This document shows positions 9,245 to 18,731 of a DNA stretch of 64,000 nt, piece by piece. Below the pieces are notes generated by a model. The model was given only the letters and a program-made list of their open reading frames with translations. It was not told where the DNA came from and ran no database searches. Both the position numbers and the translations under genes were made by a program. Position 1 is the stretch's first letter. Every line of letters starts with the position of its first letter. The stretch is from Stappia stellulata (GTDB lineage Bacteria > Pseudomonadota > Alphaproteobacteria > Rhizobiales > Stappiaceae). The stretch covers positions 248,001-312,000 of the forward strand of contig NZ_JAIVMF010000002.1 of assembly GCF_020176715.1 (NCBI RefSeq), read 5' to 3'.

Positions 9245-10347
9245 CAGCCGTCCTCCAGATGCAAGAGGATCGTAAACCCCATCAGAACTCCAAACACTCC
9301 TGGCGCCCAAGCGGCAACGACCGGGGGCACGATTCCCGCGCCGCCCAGATCCTTTCCCAGTTCCGACAGAACGTAAAGCACGAACCCGGCGAGGATTCCA
9401 CCCAGAATCAGTCTGCCGACGCCCCCCATCCGCGAAACCCGAAGCGAAACGCAGGCCGCAATCAGGATCATTGCGGCCAGAAGTGCGGGTCGCGCGAGAA
9501 GTGTCTGATACTGCAAGGAATACCGGTAGGCCGGAAGACCTGCGCGCTGTGACAATTCGATCACACGCGGCAGGTCCCAGAAGCCGATGGATTCGGGCGC
9601 GGCAATGCTCTCGCGCACCTCCGTCGGGGTGAGATAAGTGGAGACGTAATAGGTGGCGTAGGTGCTCGGATCGCCGGTGGTCGAATAGACCGTCGCGTCG
9701 CTCAAACGCCAGCGCTTGTCCTCAAGCAGGGCCTCGCGCGCCTCGACGCGCTCAGAAAAACGGGCGGAGCGGTCGAAGGTGAACAGGGTGATGCCGAGAA
9801 GCCGGGTGCCGCCGTCCATCGTCTGTTTGGCGTGGAGCACCGATTCGCCGTCCGTGCCGTCCTGCCGCAGCCAGATTTCCCCGGTCGTCTGCAGCAGGAA
9901 GTTCTGTTCGCTGCTGAACAGCCCCGAGGCGATCTCGTCGGACTGTTCGCGCAGGATCACCGCGAGCGGATTGTAGATCGTCACCGCCGCAATGCCGAGG
10001 CCAAGGCCCACCAGAATCGCCGGCGCGGTGAACTGCCAGACGGACACGCCGGCGGCGCGTGCGACGACAAGCTCCAGCTTGCGGCTGAGGGCGAGGAAGG
10101 CGGCGATCGCGCCGAACAGGACGGCGAAGGGCAGCACCTGTTCCATCAGCTGCGGCACGCGCAGGATCGAGATCAGGCCGATCCGCGCCAGCGTCGCGCC
10201 GTCCTGCCCCGAACTGCGCCGCAGCAGCTCCAGCACGTCGAACAGGAAGATCAGGATGGCCGCGAGCGCGAACAGTCCGAGGATCGCACCCAGGAACTTG
10301 CGCGAGAGATAGACGGCGAGCGTATGTCCGACGAGACCCCGTTCCAT
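9244..10347 (-). CDS. lptG: LPS export ABC transporter permease LptG
   Basis: Inner-membrane permease that with LptF and LptB2 extracts LPS and pushes it onto the LptC/LptA bridge. From MERGLVGHTLAVYL it has 367 residues. Membrane segments occur near the N-terminus and in the C-terminal third (LILGGILAGFVLYVLSELG), flanking a periplasmic jellyroll, the YjgP/YjgQ pattern. The start is one base after the lptF stop and the end overlaps lptD, so the three genes are tightly coupled. Confidence 0.93.
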   Translation of the reverse strand: MERGLVGHTLAVYLSRKFLGAILGLFALAAILIFLFDVLELLRRSSGQDGATLARIGLISILRVPQLMEQVLPFAVLFGAIAAFLALSRKLELVVARAAGVSVWQFTAPAILVGLGLGIAAVTIYNPLAVILREQSDEIASGLFSSEQNFLLQTTGEIWLRQDGTDGESVLHAKQTMDGGTRLLGITLFTFDRSARFSERVEAREALLEDKRWRLSDATVYSTTGDPSTYATYYVSTYLTPTEVRESIAAPESIGFWDLPRVIELSQRAGLPAYRYSLQYQTLLARPALLAAMILIAACVSLRVSRMGGVGRLILGGILAGFVLYVLSELGKDLGGAGIVPPVVAAWAPGVFGVLMGFTILLHLEDG

Positions 10348-10348
10348 G

Positions 10349-11536
10349 TCAGGCCGCCTCGTTCGGATGGTGGCCGCGCAGCTTTCGCAGGCGGATTTCG
10401 GCGCGTTCGACGGCAAGCTCGAGCGCCTCCGACAGCTTGCGGACCCAGGCCGGCTTGCGTTCGGCGGCGATGGCCCAGGCGCACAGGGCCATGGCGGCGA
10501 GCGGCAGGGCATAGAGCGCGAAGCGCGCCGACGGCATGGTCGGCACCAGCGTCAGAACCCCGAAGCCGGCGCTTCTGAGCAGGATTGCCAGGACAAGCGC
10601 GGCAAGCGTTGCCAGCGTGCGATTCTGGCGCGTGGTCTTGGGCTGGCCGGCGAAGACGAAGACGATCAGCGCGAAGGCAAGCGGATAGAGCGGCTGGCTC
10701 AGCCGGTCGTGCAGTTCGGCCACGAGCCGGGCGCGGTTGTCGCGCGCATAGGCATCGTCGGCGGCGGGCGCGACCAGATCCGCCAGCGAGCGCTCGCTCG
10801 CCTTGTAGACGGCGGCGCGACCCGAGGGGACCATGTTCGACAGGTCGAAGGCATAGGACTGGAAGCGCACGATGGAGATCGCGCCGGTGGCGCGGGTGCG
10901 GCGCTGGATCGTGCCGTCCTGCATCACCAGCAGGGTGCGTCCTGCCGCCTCGACGATTCGGCCGCGGGCCGCCTCATAGGTGAAGACGGTGTCCTCGGCG
11001 CGGTCGTCATGCATCAGCAGTCCGTCGAGCTGGCCGTCGCCGCTGCGGTTGCGGATGTGGAAGGTCAGGCCGTCCTCGATGCCGATGAACCGTCCCGGGC
11101 GCACGATGTTGGCGACGAGGTCGACCCTGACCCGCGTGATCTCGTCGCGCAGCGCACTCAGCCCGAGCGGGGCGAGCGACAGGGACAGCGTGGCGCAGAA
11201 CAGGCTGACGAAAATGGCAAAGACCACGACCGGGCGCATCAACACGGTGCGGGACGCGCCCGAGGCGTTGATCACGATCAGCTCGCTGTCGTTCGACAGG
11301 GTGTTGAGCACGACGATCAGCGCGATCAGCAGCGCGAAGGGGGCGATCGCCAGCAGCAGGAACGGCATGGCCAGCAAGGTCATGCCGACGAACTGGATAA
11401 TGGTCTGGCCCTTGGAGGTGACGAGATCGAGCTGGCGCAAGGCCTGCGTTGCCCAGACCACGCCTGCCAAGGCGGCGAGGGTCAGCGCGAAAGCCGCCGT
11501 GAGGCGTCGCAGGACATAGCGCTCGAAGGTTGTCAT
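10349..11536 (-). CDS. lptF: LPS export ABC transporter permease LptF
   Basis: Partner permease of LptG in the LptB2FG LPS exporter. There are 395 residues, with N-terminal MTTFERYVLRRLTAAF, a family-typical amphipathic start before the first membrane helix. Several hydrophobic segments surround a central periplasmic domain. It is the first gene of the operon and is divergent from pepA across a 334-base spacer. The closing basic tail (AVERAEIRLRKLRG) is cytoplasmic. Confidence 0.93.
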   Translation of the reverse strand: MTTFERYVLRRLTAAFALTLAALAGVVWATQALRQLDLVTSKGQTIIQFVGMTLLAMPFLLLAIAPFALLIALIVVLNTLSNDSELIVINASGASRTVLMRPVVVFAIFVSLFCATLSLSLAPLGLSALRDEITRVRVDLVANIVRPGRFIGIEDGLTFHIRNRSGDGQLDGLLMHDDRAEDTVFTYEAARGRIVEAAGRTLLVMQDGTIQRRTRATGAISIVRFQSYAFDLSNMVPSGRAAVYKASERSLADLVAPAADDAYARDNRARLVAELHDRLSQPLYPLAFALIVFVFAGQPKTTRQNRTLATLAALVLAILLRSAGFGVLTLVPTMPSARFALYALPLAAMALCAWAIAAERKPAWVRKLSEALELAVERAEIRLRKLRGHHPNEAA

Positions 11537-11870
11537 CAGGTCCGTGTTGAACGTGGTCGGCAGGTTGCGGATGCCGTTCGGTTTCGTAGCCGGGACGGTG
11601 CATACCCTTGCGCACCGCCGGGGGGGCAGCTTCTCGATTAAGCGGCAGTTTAGGTAAATACTACGAGAAGAAAAAGGGTTAACAGCTCCTTACCGTGCCC
11701 GCGCGCTTGCCGTGGGCCGAAACTGGCACCATTGTATCGTCAACCCTCGGATCACCGGGCGCGCCGCGCGACCGGACGAACCGGCGGATTCCAGTGCGCT
11801 CGGGCCTGTCGCGGACGCGATGCCCGGTTGCCGAGCGCCTTCACGCATCGTGTAACCAAGAGGTTTCGTC
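11537..11870 (+). other. divergent lptF/pepA promoter region
   Basis: 334 bases without a gene. The AT-richest part is about 11640-11695. It contains TTAA-N7-TTAC (11679-11693), one mismatch from the CtrA half-site pattern TTAA-N7-TTAA. AAGAGG at 11858-11863 is a ribosome binding site 7 bases before the TTG start of pepA. Confidence 0.4.
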
Positions 11871-13364
11871 TTGCTTCCGAAAATTTCCTTTTCCAAGCTC
11901 TCCGCACCATCCAAGGGAACCCTCGTCGTTTTTGCCGATGATGCGTTGAATGTCGGACCGACGGCGTCGGCCGTGCTGTCGGGTGCCGACGGCCTGCTGA
12001 CGCGCGCCGCGGCCACCGGCGGCTTCACCGGCAAGGTCAACACGGTGCTCGACCTGATCGCCCCGGCCGGGCTCGAGCTCGACCGTCTGGTCGTTGTCGG
12101 CCTCGGCAAGGCCTCCGCGGTCGCCGATCTTGGCGAAACCGACTGGTCCGTGCTCGGCGGCGTGGTGATGGGCGCGCTCGGCAGCGCGGAGGCGGCGGAG
12201 GTTCTCTTCGAGCTTCCCAGCGGCGATGTCGAGGCCGACCTGGCGGCCGCCTTCGCGATGGGCGCCAAGCTGCGCGCCTACAGCTTCGACCGCTACAAGA
12301 CCAAGCCGAGCGACGACACGCCGGCGAAGACGAAGAAGCTTGCAATCGGTATTGCCGATCCCAAGGCCGCGAAGAAGGCCTGGGAGACGGCGGACGCGGT
12401 CAGCGACGGCACGCTGCTTGCCCGCGATCTCGTCAACGAGCCGGCCAACGTGCTGACGACGCTGGAGTTCGCCAGCCGTGCCGAAGAGCTGTCCAAGCTC
12501 GGCGTCGAGGTCGAGATCCTCGACGAAAAGGCGATGAAGAAGCTGAAGATGAACGCGCTTCTCGGCGTCGCCCAGGGCTCGGAACATCCGCCGCGTCTGG
12601 TCATCATGCGCTGGAACGGCGGCAAGAAGGACGACCAGCCGGTCGCCTTCGTCGGCAAGGGCGTCGTCTTCGACACCGGCGGCATCTCGATCAAGCCGGC
12701 CGGCGGCATGGAGGACATGAAAGGCGACATGGGCGGCGCTGCCGCCGTGACCGGCCTGATGCATGCGCTTGCCGCCCGCAAGGCCAAGGCCAATGTCATC
12801 GGCGTGATCGGCCTGGTGGAAAACATGCCGGACGGGCGCGCCCAGCGGCCCGGCGACATCGTCACCGCCATGTCCGGCGCCACCATCGAGATCATCAACA
12901 CCGACGCGGAAGGCCGTCTCGTGCTGGCCGATGCGCTCTGGTATACGCAGGACCGCTTCAAGCCGGCCTTCATGATCAACCTGGCAACGCTGACCGGCGC
13001 GATCATCGTGGCGCTCGGCAACCAGCATGCCGGCGTCTTCTCCAACAACGACGAACTGGTCGGCCGTCTGGCCGAGGCGGGGGAGGCAACCGACGAGAAG
13101 GTCTGGCGTCTGCCGCTGTCGAAGGAGTACGACAAGCTCATCGACACGCCCAATGCCGACATGAAGAACACCGGCGGGCGCACCGCCGGGTCGATCACGG
13201 CGGCGCAATTCCTGCAGCGATTCGTCAACGACGTGCCGTGGGTGCATATCGATGTCGCCGGCACCGCAATGGGCAGCCCGAAGACGGAGATCAGCAAGGG
13301 CTGGGCGTCGGGCTTCGGCGTGCGGCTGCTCGACCGTCTTGTCCGCGAGCACTACGAAAAATAA
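11871..13364 (+). CDS. pepA: leucyl aminopeptidase (M17)
   Basis: Cytoplasmic dizinc/manganese aminopeptidase that removes N-terminal residues from peptides; some members also bind DNA. There are 497 residues. The M17 signature [12 protein letters not shown] is intact. The metal- and substrate-binding block runs from [15 protein letters not shown] through [15 protein letters not shown] at 11871 is chosen because AAGAGG lies 7 bases upstream and no closer ATG fits the family N-terminus. holC follows after about 580 bases, a common association. Confidence 0.95.
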   Translation: MLPKISFSKLSAPSKGTLVVFADDALNVGPTASAVLSGADGLLTRAAATGGFTGKVNTVLDLIAPAGLELDRLVVVGLGKASAVADLGETDWSVLGGVVMGALGSAEAAEVLFELPSGDVEADLAAAFAMGAKLRAYSFDRYKTKPSDDTPAKTKKLAIGIADPKAAKKAWETADAVSDGTLLARDLVNEPANVLTTLEFASRAEELSKLGVEVEILDEKAMKKLKMNALLGVAQGSEHPPRLVIMRWNGGKKDDQPVAFVGKGVVFDTGGISIKPAGGMEDMKGDMGGAAAVTGLMHALAARKAKANVIGVIGLVENMPDGRAQRPGDIVTAMSGATIEIINTDAEGRLVLADALWYTQDRFKPAFMINLATLTGAIIVALGNQHAGVFSNNDELVGRLAEAGEATDEKVWRLPLSKEYDKLIDTPNADMKNTGGRTAGSITAAQFLQRFVNDVPWVHIDVAGTAMGSPKTEISKGWASGFGVRLLDRLVREHYEK

Positions 13365-13443
13365 CCGGGACCGCGGCGGCGGCGGCATGGCGTGCCGCCG
13401 CCCGCTCTTTCGCCATACAGGGCGTTTCCCTGTTCCGGCATGC

Positions 13444-13475
13444 ACAAAAAAACCCGCCGTTTCGGCGGGTTTTCG
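13444..13475 (+). terminator. bidirectional terminator after pepA
   Basis: Stem 13451-13459 with 13463-13471 (nine base pairs, three-base loop), preceded by an A-run and followed by T residues. It works in both orientations, ending pepA on the plus strand and the small minus-strand ORF at 13528. Confidence 0.85.
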
Positions 13476-13527
13476 GTATCTGCTTCGGGAAACGGCCCGT
13501 ATCGGGCCTGTTTCGGGGTTGCGCGTC

Positions 13528-13647
13528 TCAGCAGGTCTTGTAGGCGACGCAGCTGCCGGTGGGTTCGCTCACGACCGTGCCCATGGCCGTCGTCACGCCG
13601 GCAAGGCCAAGAACAAGTCCGAAAAACAGGGCAATCCGCACGGCCAT
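13528..13647 (-). CDS. small membrane or secreted peptide (39 aa)
   Basis: Unrecognised short ORF encoding a hydrophobic N-terminal segment (ALFFGLVLGLAGVTTA, about residues 6-21) and a short polar tail with two cysteines ending in CVAYKTC. ATG 13647 has GGGAG nine bases upstream. A longer version starting at 13665 lacks a ribosome binding site. The bidirectional hairpin at 13451-13471 lies just downstream. It could be a signal-peptide-like secreted peptide or a single-pass membrane peptide. Existence is supported by the ribosome binding site and terminator but not by homology. Confidence 0.45.
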   Translation of the reverse strand: MAVRIALFFGLVLGLAGVTTAMGTVVSEPTGSCVAYKTC

Positions 13648-13949
13648 AAATCTCGTCTCCCGCATGTCCGGCACGCTTGTGCCCGAACGTTCGTCTATCG
13701 TGCCTCGCGCGCCGTGCACCGGCTGTGATCCGTGCCACAGGCGTGCCGCTTTCGCGTCGATCTCGTCCCGGCCGCCAGAGTGCCGGCCCGAAGTTGGGAA
13801 ACGGTTAATGAGGAATTGAGCGGAAAGCAAAGCCGTAGTCCGGGCGCGCGTCACATGGTTCGGCACCTGTTGCGCATTGGCCGCACCTGGCGCACAGTCG
13901 CAGCCGCGCGGCGGCCGCCTCCGCGTCGTGTCTCAACGGCCAGGTGCTT

Positions 13950-14399
13950 ATGACGGAAGTGCTTTTTTACCATCTGACGCTCAAGCCGCTGGAAGATGTC
14001 CTTCCCGGCCTGCTGGAGACATGTCTGCAACGCGACTGGCGTGTCGTCGTGCAGGCGGGCTCGGCGGAGCGGGTGACGGCGCTCGATTCGCTGCTGTGGA
14101 GCTACCGCGACGACTCCTTCCTACCGCATGGCACGGCGAATGACGGCGAGGCCGACCGCCAGCCGGTTTTCCTCACCGACGGGCCGGACAATCCGAACGG
14201 CGCGAGCGTCCGCTTTCTGGTCGATCGTGCGACGGCGCCCGACCTGTCGCCCTATACGCGCGGCGTCTTCCTGTTCGATGGCAACGATGAGGCGGCGGTC
14301 TCCGACGCGCGGCAGCAGTGGAAGGCCTTGAAGGCAGCCGGTCACGCGTTGACCTACTGGCAGCAGACGGACGATGGACGATGGCAGAAAAAGGCATGA
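13950..14399 (+). CDS. holC: DNA polymerase III chi subunit
   Basis: Clamp-loader accessory subunit that links the polymerase III holoenzyme to SSB. The protein has 149 residues with the family pattern: N-terminal VLFYHLTLKPLEDVLPGLLE, the central WSYRDDSFLPHG block, and a C-terminal WKALKAAGHALTYWQQ helix. GTG 13944 is an alternative start; ATG 13950 is preferred because AGG lies five bases before it. Its stop overlaps the next gene (ATGA). Confidence 0.9.
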   Translation: MTEVLFYHLTLKPLEDVLPGLLETCLQRDWRVVVQAGSAERVTALDSLLWSYRDDSFLPHGTANDGEADRQPVFLTDGPDNPNGASVRFLVDRATAPDLSPYTRGVFLFDGNDEAAVSDARQQWKALKAAGHALTYWQQTDDGRWQKKA

Positions 14400-15112
14400 G
14401 CGACCGGCCGACCGCGACCGGCACCGATGCGGAGTTCGCCCGCCGGCGGGACGCGGCGCGGGACCGGCTCGACGCGCTCTTCGGCGCCAAGGGCGGCGAC
14501 CGGGACGAGCGTGCGTCCTGGTTCGAGGCGGTCTACGAGACGGCCGGAGATGACGCGGCCGCCGTTCCCTGGGCGGATCTGGCGCCCAAACCCGCGCTTG
14601 TCGACTGGCTTTCCGCCAATCCGGGCGAGGGAGCGCGGGCGCTCGACGTCGGATGCGGGCTTGGCGACAACGCCGAGGCGCTGGCCGAGGCGGGCTATGA
14701 CACAACCGCCTTCGACCTGTCCGAAAAGGCCGTGGAGTGGGCACGCCAGCGGTTTCCCGGATCGCCGGTGCGCTATACCGCCGCCGATCTCTTCTCCCCG
14801 CCGCGCGGTTGGCCGGGCGGCTTCGATCTCGTTCACGAGTGCTACACGGTGCAGGCGCTTCATGGCGACTTGCGCGAAGCCTCCTATCAGGCGCTCGCCG
14901 ATCTTGTGAAACCCGGCGGCCGGCTTCTCGTCATTACGCGCTCGGGCGCGGACGGCGCGGAGACCTCCGGACCGCCGTGGCCTTTGTCGCCGTCGGAACT
15001 GGCGGGGTTCGAGCGGGCCGGTCTTCGCCTCATCGACTCGACTGCCTATGACGTGCAAAAGGGCGACCGCATCATCCCGCACATCCGCGCGGTCTATGTG
15101 AAGCCGGGGTGA
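14396..15112 (+). CDS. class I SAM-dependent methyltransferase
   Basis: Small-molecule-type methyltransferase of 238 residues; the substrate cannot be read from the sequence. SAM-binding motif I is ALDVGCGLGDNAEALAE. The acidic residue follows in TTAFDLSEKAVEWARQRF, and motif IV-like FDLVHECYTVQAL comes later. The overall layout resembles thiopurine-methyltransferase-like and Methyltransf_25 proteins. It starts inside the holC stop (ATGA); an in-frame ATG at 14381 would add five residues. Coupling with holC is probably genomic economy rather than functional. Confidence 0.85.
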   Translation: MSDRPTATGTDAEFARRRDAARDRLDALFGAKGGDRDERASWFEAVYETAGDDAAAVPWADLAPKPALVDWLSANPGEGARALDVGCGLGDNAEALAEAGYDTTAFDLSEKAVEWARQRFPGSPVRYTAADLFSPPRGWPGGFDLVHECYTVQALHGDLREASYQALADLVKPGGRLLVITRSGADGAETSGPPWPLSPSELAGFERAGLRLIDSTAYDVQKGDRIIPHIRAVYVKPG

Positions 15113-15133
15113 GAGGGCTGCGCCCCCCTCCCT

Positions 15134-15859
15134 CTACATAGACCGCGGTGCCTCGCGCGTGACCCCGATCAAACGATCTTCAGCGCGTTCGAGCGTCTGT
15201 GCCGATTGCAGCGTCCAGAACTCGTCGACAGTCTTGCATTGTTGAACTGTTGCCCTTTCGGTCGGCGATGCCTCGGTTTTCTTGTCGCTTGCTACATTCA
15301 GGGCGGAGAGGGCATCGCTGGGACCGACAACGCCTTCCACACCTTCCCTAGCCTTTCTTGCCGCAAGTAAGAGCGACGAGGGTACTGTCGAACAATCCAC
15401 GAATTGTGCTCCAGCAGCCATGGTGTTGTCCGTGTCTGCTTCTGCGGTTACGAAGAATCCGTTCTTGTCGGCATCATAGACCCAGCGTACCGATGCCGAG
15501 TTCGGGAAACTGGGCGCGCCAGTCCCCGGGAGAGATTTGCAGGTTTCGCTAGTCGGCAAAACGAGGGAAGCATCAATGATCACGCTCTCATCCGAACCGC
15601 ATTCGGAAAAGCTAACCTTGTCGGTTCCGGCGACCGGAAAATACCGGCCGAGCGGATTGTTTCCGTCCGTTCGAACACCATTGCCGATCCGTGGAGCTGT
15701 AGCGAATGAGTTGCCGGCCGTGGGGTCTGCCAGTTGCTTGAGAATATTCGCCACTTCATCGTTGAGGCGGTCAATTGCGTCTCGTGAGGTGAGGGCGATT
15801 TCCGCCGCTACCGGGACGCTCCAAAGAGCGACCGAAAGGATCAATGTTGCCCGTAGCAT
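15134..15859 (-). CDS. secreted four-cysteine protein of unknown function
   Basis: Not recognised. There are 241 residues with a clear Sec signal peptide (LRATLILSVALWSVPVAAE). Four cysteines follow, in SECGSDE, SETCKSL, VDCSTV and QQCKTV, compatible with two disulfides in the envelope. ATG 15859 is supported by AAGAAAGG seven bases upstream, with an in-frame TTG (15877) at the upstream end of that site. It follows the membrane-protein gene by 18 bases and is probably co-transcribed. Base composition is visibly less GC-rich than its neighbours, suggesting later acquisition. Confidence 0.7.
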   Translation of the reverse strand: MLRATLILSVALWSVPVAAEIALTSRDAIDRLNDEVANILKQLADPTAGNSFATAPRIGNGVRTDGNNPLGRYFPVAGTDKVSFSECGSDESVIIDASLVLPTSETCKSLPGTGAPSFPNSASVRWVYDADKNGFFVTAEADTDNTMAAGAQFVDCSTVPSSLLLAARKAREGVEGVVGPSDALSALNVASDKKTEASPTERATVQQCKTVDEFWTLQSAQTLERAEDRLIGVTREAPRSM

Positions 15860-15877
15860 TGTGCTGCCTTTCTTCAA

Positions 15878-16564
15878 CTACTGCGCGGATATACAAAATT
15901 CGCTCCTGCGCCATGTCGTTTCGGAGCACGGTGATATGAAACGAATAGGCAGATAACGGTCGTTGTTTGTATCGTGGGTCAGGAGAAATCCCTCATTCCC
16001 GATCACGCAGATCGAATAGGATCGGCGGGGGGTCGCAATCACATGCTTGACGATTGTCGTCGAAAGACAGCTCTCCAGGCGCAAGCCTTGTCTCACACCC
16101 AATCTGTTGTCGACGGCCCTCAACGAGGATCTTGGAATCGAGATCGATCCTTGCTCGTGCCATATGCGGTGGGAGTTGTTTCGCGCGGTCTCCTCGGCGC
16201 TGGACTTGATGCCGAGAAAGGTCAGAAACGCGGCGGTTGGCAGGGCGATCGCCAGTATGGTCCGGAGGCGGGTCGTTTTCGGTATCGTCTCATTTCTGCG
16301 CAGGGTCAGGAAAGCGATACAGATCGCAACGACGCCGGCACCGATCAAAATGAGTTTCGCGAGAAAAGCGCTGTGCGTGAAGACGTTGTATGAATGCGCC
16401 ACGATCGTTGCAAGTGGCGCCTCGATTTCGTGGATTGAAATCGAAAAAGCCGACAGAAAAGCGTCGAGATAAGCGATGCCGGCGAAATAACCCAGGGCCA
16501 GAGGCGCTATCACGATAGCGCTGTCCAGAAGCACATCGGCTATTTGGCGCTGCGGATCCGACAT
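15878..16564 (-). CDS. three-helix membrane protein of unknown function
   Basis: Not recognised. From MSDPQRQIADVLL it has 228 residues. There are hydrophobic segments at about 13-33 (DSAIVIAPLALGYFAGIAYL), 68-88 (LAKLILIGAGVVAICIAFL) and 101-118, then a C-terminal domain of about 110 residues with four cysteines, probably outside the membrane. A TTG at 16630 would add 22 residues; neither start has a strong ribosome binding site. It forms a two-gene cassette with the secreted protein downstream and shares its lower GC content. Confidence 0.65.
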   Translation of the reverse strand: MSDPQRQIADVLLDSAIVIAPLALGYFAGIAYLDAFLSAFSISIHEIEAPLATIVAHSYNVFTHSAFLAKLILIGAGVVAICIAFLTLRRNETIPKTTRLRTILAIALPTAAFLTFLGIKSSAEETARNNSHRIWHEQGSISIPRSSLRAVDNRLGVRQGLRLESCLSTTIVKHVIATPRRSYSICVIGNEGFLLTHDTNNDRYLPIRFISPCSETTWRRSEFCISAQ

Positions 16565-16656
16565 CCCTGAAAACCGCTCCAATCCGTTGCGGTCAAGAGT
16601 AGGCGCAGCTGTAGATTGCGTCCAGAACAAAGGCGCACGGTCAGGCAGGCGTCCCG

Positions 16657-18591
16657 CTATCCTTCCGCTGTCGCCCCTTCGTATTCGGCGGACAGCTCCA
16701 GCCAGCCTTGCTCCGTCTTGGCGAGTTTCTTTTCCAGGAAGGCGCGTTCCTTGACGAACTTCGAGGCACGCTCGGCGTCCTTCAGGAAAAAGTCCGGATC
16801 GGCGAGTGCTGCGTCGAGCTTCTCCATTTTCGACTGGATTCGCGCGATTTCCGCTTCCGCTGCCTTGATCTCCTTGCGCAAGGGCGCAAGCCGCGAGCGG
16901 CGTTCGGCGGCGTCCTTGCGCCGCTCCTGGGCGCTGCGCGGGTTTTCCGGCTCCTCCGGTTTCGCCGCTTCCTCGGCTGCGGCAGCGTCGGCGGCGGCCT
17001 GTTTCGCCTTGCCGGTCTTGTTCGGCCGGTCCTTTTGCAGGATCAGCCGGCGGTAGTCCTCCATGTCGCCCTCGAAGCTCGACACGCCGCCATTGGCGAC
17101 GAGCCAGAGCCGGTCGGCGCAGGCCTCCACCAGATGCCGGTCGTGCGAGATCAGGATCACCGCGCCTTCATATTCGTTGACCGCCTGGATCAGCGCCTCG
17201 CGGCTTTCGATGTCGAGGTGGTTGGTCGGTTCGTCGAGGATCAGCAGATGCGGCCCCTCGAAGGTCGCAAGGCCGAGCAGAAGCCGTGCCTTCTCGCCGC
17301 CGGAGAGATCCTGGGCGGGCGTGTCCATGCGGCTGGTCGGCAGGCCGAAGCGGTTGACGCGCGAGCGGACCTTGGATTCGGCCGCGTCCGGCATCAGCTT
17401 GCGCACATGGGCGACGGGGCTGTCGGCGGGAACGAGATCGTCGAGCTGGTGCTGGGCGAAGAAGGCGACATTCATCTTCTTGGCGCGGGTGATCGTGCCC
17501 GACTGCTCCTTGAGCCGGCCGGCGATCAGCTTGGCGAAGGTCGACTTGCCGTTGCCGTTGGCGCCGAGAAGCGCGATGCGGTCGTCGTTGTCGATGTTGA
17601 GCGCCAGGTTCGACAGCACCGTGGTGTCGCCATAGCCGGCCGAGACGTTGTCGAGGCGGATGATCGGCGGGGCGAGGGTACCGACGGGGGCGGGGAAGGA
17701 GATCGGCAGCGCCTCGGCGCCGCGAATGCCGGCGATCGGCTCCATCTTCTCCAGCATCTTCAGCCGCGACTGCGCCTGGCGGGCCTTGCTGGCCTTGGCG
17801 CGGAAGCGGTCGACGAAGGCCTGCATGTGCTTACGCTGGGCTTCCTGCTTCTCGCGGCTCTTTTCCTGCAGCATCAAGGCTTCGCGGCGCTGGCGGTCGA
17901 AGCTGTCGAAGCCGCCGCGGTAGAACGTCAGCTTGAGCTGGTCGAGATGCACGATGGAATCGACCGCCTTGTTGAGAAGGTCGCGGTCGTGGCTGATCAA
18001 AAGCACCTGATGCGGATAGCGGGAGACATAGTTCTCCAGCCACAGGGTGCCTTCCAGGTCGAGATAGTTGGTCGGCTCGTCGAGGAGCAGCAGGTCGGGC
18101 TCTGAAAACAGCACCGCGGCGAGCGCGACGCGCATGCGCCAGCCACCGGAAAAGGCGGAGCAGGGGCGCATCTGCGCTTCCGTATCGAAGCCGAGACCCG
18201 ACAGGATGCGCGCCGCGCGCGCCTCGGCCGTATGGGCATCGATGTCGGCAAGCCGCGTGTGCACCTCGGCGATGCGATGCGGATCGGTCGCGGTTTCGGC
18301 CTCGGCGAGCAGTTGGGCGCGCTCCGTGTCGGCGGCCAGCACCACCTCCATCAGCGATTGCTCGGTTCCCGGCGCCTCCTGGGCAACCTGGCCGATGCGG
18401 ATGCCGCGGGGCATCTGGATCTCGCCGCTTTCGGGTGCTGCCTCTCCCGTGATCAGGCGAAACAGCGTCGACTTGCCCGCGCCATTGCGGCCGACGAAGC
18501 CGGCTTTCGAGCCTGCGGGAAGCGTGACGCTGGCGTTTTCGAGGAGCGTGCGCCCGGCGATGCGATAGGTGAGGTCGGTGATCTGCAACAT
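16657..18591 (-). CDS. ABC-F family ATP-binding protein (Uup/YheS-like)
   Basis: Soluble tandem ATPase of the ABC-F family, which act on the ribosome. There are 644 residues. Domain 1 has Walker A GRNGAGKST and signature FSGGWRMR. Domain 2 has GANGNGKST and LSGGEKARLLLG. The interdomain linker, rich in charged residues (about 235-300), matches the P-site tRNA-interaction motif region. The C-terminus is a charged helical coiled coil with an Ala/Glu-rich linker. The start at 18591 (MLQITDLTYRI) matches family N-termini better than the in-frame upstream start at 18627. There are no membrane segments. Confidence 0.92.
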   Translation of the reverse strand: MLQITDLTYRIAGRTLLENASVTLPAGSKAGFVGRNGAGKSTLFRLITGEAAPESGEIQMPRGIRIGQVAQEAPGTEQSLMEVVLAADTERAQLLAEAETATDPHRIAEVHTRLADIDAHTAEARAARILSGLGFDTEAQMRPCSAFSGGWRMRVALAAVLFSEPDLLLLDEPTNYLDLEGTLWLENYVSRYPHQVLLISHDRDLLNKAVDSIVHLDQLKLTFYRGGFDSFDRQRREALMLQEKSREKQEAQRKHMQAFVDRFRAKASKARQAQSRLKMLEKMEPIAGIRGAEALPISFPAPVGTLAPPIIRLDNVSAGYGDTTVLSNLALNIDNDDRIALLGANGNGKSTFAKLIAGRLKEQSGTITRAKKMNVAFFAQHQLDDLVPADSPVAHVRKLMPDAAESKVRSRVNRFGLPTSRMDTPAQDLSGGEKARLLLGLATFEGPHLLILDEPTNHLDIESREALIQAVNEYEGAVILISHDRHLVEACADRLWLVANGGVSSFEGDMEDYRRLILQKDRPNKTGKAKQAAADAAAAEEAAKPEEPENPRSAQERRKDAAERRSRLAPLRKEIKAAEAEIARIQSKMEKLDAALADPDFFLKDAERASKFVKERAFLEKKLAKTEQGWLELSAEYEGATAEG

Positions 18592-18731
18592 GGGCGGATC
18601 AATGGCGTCAAATGCGCCGGGGTGCAAGGGGGGATGACGTCTCCGGCTGTCTCCAGGTGGCGCCGGCGATTGTGCCTGCGCTCCTTTGCAGCCTAGGATG
18701 ATGGGGAACGAAAACCAGAGGAGTGAGCAGC

